Shown here one piece after another: positions 5,284 to 6,970 of a DNA stretch of 6,970 nucleotides. The translations under genes were made by a program, and so were the position numbers. The notes under the pieces are model-generated. The model searched no databases, was not told where the DNA came from, and was given only the letters and a program-made list of their open reading frames with translations. Position 1 is the stretch's first letter. Each line of letters begins with the position of its first letter. Origin of the DNA: CAWJHE01 sp964614855 (lineage in GTDB: Bacteria > Chloroflexota > Anaerolineae > Anaerolineales > UBA4823); assembly GCA_964614855.1 (NCBI GenBank), contig CAZTMX010000150.1:1-6970 (forward strand). The letters are read 5' to 3'.

Positions 5284-6920
5284 AATCCATTCTCCAAATT
5301 TATTGATTTTAGGCGTATCCCTTCCGATAGCGGCTCCCCTTTTGCATCCACTGCCAGGCATTTCCCTTGCAGGATGCGTGTGTTCATTTTTCCTTGTGCG
5401 TATGGATTGTTCCTGAGTTGCGGTGCATCCAACAGCCCGGAGGTCACCATCTTAGACAAGATGCGAGGATCGATAAGCGGGTCATCAGCTTCCGAGCCCC
5501 AGGTCTTCTGGATTAACGCCAGTGTGTACTGCACTCCACGCACGAGCTCATTGCAGCGCGCCTGCACCTGAAGATCGGCGCGCATATCCGGCTGGCCGCC
5601 CAGGGCGTTTTGGATCGCCCGGCGTGCCAGCTTGCTGGCTGCGATCACATCTTCAGCCGTGGCTGCATGGTGTGCTTCGCTGTGACCAACAATATGCACA
5701 ATGTGCGGCTGCAGCGCCATCTGTAAGTAAACGCTGGCAGACAGGTGTGCTCGTGCGGCTTCAGGGTCCAACGGGTAGCTGAGTAAGCCGGTGCGCGTCT
5801 GCCGCCAGATGCGAAAATCGGGCCTGCTCAGCGGTTGGATCAACTCCAGCACCGCCAACATCTTTGCCAGGTCCATGGCATCCGAAAGACCAGGCGGGCT
5901 GTTGAACATCAATTGTGCGATATAGTCCTGCACGCCGAAGGCGCGTGCATTGTAAGCAGCCAGGTATGCGGAAAGCACAAATACCACATCCGCTGCATCG
6001 CGCATCCCCCAATGGTGCGGCTCATTTAATTCCACAGGGATGTGATGCTCGCCGTACCAGCGCATCACCTGCTGGTGCTCGCGGATAGACCCTTCCAGAT
6101 CCCAGGGACCGCGCCCATCCATTTTGTTGAACCAGAATAGCGGGATGGCGCACCAGGCGATCTGAATCGTTTCCTGGTACATTTCTGCCAGGAGGATAAA
6201 ATCATCTGTGCCGGAGTAGGTACGCAGCAATGGATAATTGCCACGCCGGCTGGCCCGGTACAGAGCCCGGTAATCGTCCGCTGAACGCACCGGCACACCC
6301 CCTGCACCTGTCCTGCGCGCATCTTGACGTTCTGGGTGAAAAAAATTTTCCTGGGCGTCCTGATCGATCCCTAACGAGATGACATCCAGTGCACCGGCAT
6401 CCGAAATTGTTTCGATACCCTGCAAGGTATCCTGCAGCGTGGGCAAGCCGAAGTGATGGCGCAGCAGTGGATAGGGGGATTTCCAATGAATGCGCTCCAC
6501 AGCCGTTTGCGGGTAATCTCCTTCCGTAAGAGAGGAAGATGCCTGGCCTTTTAGATATGCCAGCACGGCTTCCGGGCTTTCACTGCCGTCAAACACGCGT
6601 TCAAAGAAACCCAGAGCGTTTGCGCGCTCGGCGACCGGTGGTGTGCCGCCAAAGGCAAAACGCACCCCGGCCTCGTGAAGCTCGCTAGCAGCCTCGGCAA
6701 ATTGCCCCAGCAGGCGTTCGCCATTCTCCGGGGTCAGCCGGTAGGAAATCCCGATCAAATCAGCCTTTTCAGTCACAGCAGCCTTTAGTACATCTTCAAT
6801 AGGAACTGCGGGACCAAGAAACACGGTGCGCCAGCCGGCGCTTGCCGCCAGGCGCAGAAAATTGTTCACCCCTGCCACATGAACACATTCCCCCAATGCT
6901 GCAGCAATGACTGTTTTCAT
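5280..6920 (-). CDS. Single-chain cobalamin-dependent mutase-like protein (B12 domain plus MutE-like barrel)
   Basis: A 546-residue protein. Residues 1-125 form a B12-binding flavodoxin-like domain: GECVHVAGVNNFL (C12, H14, G17), then GWRTVFLGPAVPIEDVLKAA, ADLIGIS (S59) and a GG turn at 91-92. This aligns by eye with glutamate mutase MutS, whose motif is DxHxxG; His14 would be the lower cobalt ligand. After a linker (126-165), residues 166-546 match the order of motifs in glutamate mutase MutE: PLLRTYSGTDDFILLAEM (R233 opposite a substrate arginine of MutE), LEGSI (E276), IPVELNEPHHW, AYLAAYNARAFGV, HSEAHH (413-418), then RRAIQNALGGQ and a C-terminal segment NPYAQGKM. Such enzymes move a carbon group between neighbouring carbons by radical chemistry with adenosylcobalamin. 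ATG at 6920 is chosen over the GTG at 6938 because GGAGGT lies between them, 10 bases before the ATG. It heads the operon. Mutase chemistry is inferred from resemblance; the substrate is unknown. Confidence 0.78.
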   Translation of the reverse strand: MKTVIAAALGECVHVAGVNNFLRLAASAGWRTVFLGPAVPIEDVLKAAVTEKADLIGISYRLTPENGERLLGQFAEAASELHEAGVRFAFGGTPPVAERANALGFFERVFDGSESPEAVLAYLKGQASSSLTEGDYPQTAVERIHWKSPYPLLRHHFGLPTLQDTLQGIETISDAGALDVISLGIDQDAQENFFHPERQDARRTGAGGVPVRSADDYRALYRASRRGNYPLLRTYSGTDDFILLAEMYQETIQIAWCAIPLFWFNKMDGRGPWDLEGSIREHQQVMRWYGEHHIPVELNEPHHWGMRDAADVVFVLSAYLAAYNARAFGVQDYIAQLMFNSPPGLSDAMDLAKMLAVLELIQPLSRPDFRIWRQTRTGLLSYPLDPEAARAHLSASVYLQMALQPHIVHIVGHSEAHHAATAEDVIAASKLARRAIQNALGGQPDMRADLQVQARCNELVRGVQYTLALIQKTWGSEADDPLIDPRILSKMVTSGLLDAPQLRNNPYAQGKMNTRILQGKCLAVDAKGEPLSEGIRLKSINLENGL

Positions 6921-6930
6921 TAACTTGTTT

Positions 6931-6936
6931 ACCTCC
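6931..6936 (-). promoter_or_regulatory. Shine-Dalgarno of the mutase-like gene, fixes its start
   Basis: GGAGGT on the minus strand, 10 bases before the ATG at 6920-6918. It overlaps the alternative GTG start at 6938, which has no ribosome-binding site of its own, so the shorter protein is favoured. Confidence 0.75.
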
Positions 6937-6955
6937 ACATGTTCTGATCAAGAAT

Positions 6956-6961
6956 ATCATA
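6956..6961 (-). promoter_or_regulatory. Possible -10 box of the mutase operon
   Basis: TATGAT on the minus strand, about 36 bases upstream of the mutase-like gene. The matching -35 position would lie beyond the window, so the promoter cannot be confirmed. A small palindrome AAACTAGTTT (6961-6970) adjoins it. Confidence 0.25.
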
Positions 6962-6970
6962 AACTAGTTT

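Noticed and set aside
5284..5361. 26-residue N-terminal extension of the dehydrogenase
   Set aside because: The extension lies inside the mutase-like gene, has no family resemblance, and the ATG at 5283 has a good ribosome-binding site just before the Rossmann motif.
5047..5571. Plus-strand open frame of 174 codons across the mutase/dehydrogenase junction
   Set aside because: Antisense to two well-supported genes, with no ribosome-binding site and no recognisable domain.
6921..6938. GTG start giving a 6-residue longer mutase-like protein
   Set aside because: The Shine-Dalgarno GGAGGT lies within this extension and serves the ATG at 6920.
6961..6970. AAACTAGTTT palindrome at the window edge as an operator
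   Set aside because: Only 10 bases, AT-rich and cut by the window end; it cannot be told from chance.
1..6970. CRISPR array, insertion sequence, riboswitch (including a cobalamin riboswitch upstream of the B12 gene)
   Set aside because: No spaced direct repeats, transposase or terminal inverted repeats were seen. Only 50 bases upstream of the B12 gene are in the window, too few to show or exclude a cobalamin riboswitch.

Overview
This window looks like a piece of a draft bacterial genome, probably a metagenome-assembled one: a run of exactly 100 N interrupts one gene. Gene content and protein style (an SPFH/YdjI-like protein, a PlsX beginning DAMGSDD, an opine-dehydrogenase-like protein next to a B12 protein) suggest a Chloroflexota lineage such as Anaerolineae. 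That assignment is an impression from recalled sequences; no phylogenetic marker in the window proves it. Coding density is high, and every protein gene except the first lies on the minus strand.

Layout. Positions 1-407 hold the C-terminal end of a plus-strand SPFH-family protein that finishes in an excisionase-type helix-turn-helix. A strong hairpin terminator (472-497) separates it from a convergent minus-strand gene for a two-TM membrane protein with a NERD-like but apparently inactive domain (524-1222). Upstream of that is plsX (1312-2355, minus), a phospholipid-synthesis acyltransferase. A plus-strand tRNA-Leu(GAG) gene (2435-2516) diverges from plsX. The two share a short promoter region whose -10 box is palindromic. 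The tRNA is followed by a hairpin terminator (2523-2557) that also closes the next minus-strand operon.

The operon from 6920 down to 2601 is the most interesting part. In transcription order it encodes: (1) a single-chain cobalamin-dependent mutase-like protein, with an N-terminal B12 domain and a C-terminal barrel resembling glutamate mutase MutE; (2) an NAD(P)-dependent octopine/nopaline-dehydrogenase-family protein whose start codon overlaps the mutase stop (ATGA); (3) a stand-alone tandem CBS-domain protein; (4) an ArsB/NhaD-family membrane permease. Gaps between genes are -3, 15 and 19 bases, so co-transcription and partial translational coupling are likely. A reasonable reading is an amino-acid or opine-type metabolic module: a carbon-skeleton mutase, a dehydrogenase acting on an amino- or imino-acid, a nucleotide-sensing CBS regulator and an ion or anion transporter. 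The substrate cannot be told from sequence alone.

The mutase has a CxHxxG motif where B12 proteins normally carry DxHxxG. The dehydrogenase gap probably hides its catalytic histidine.
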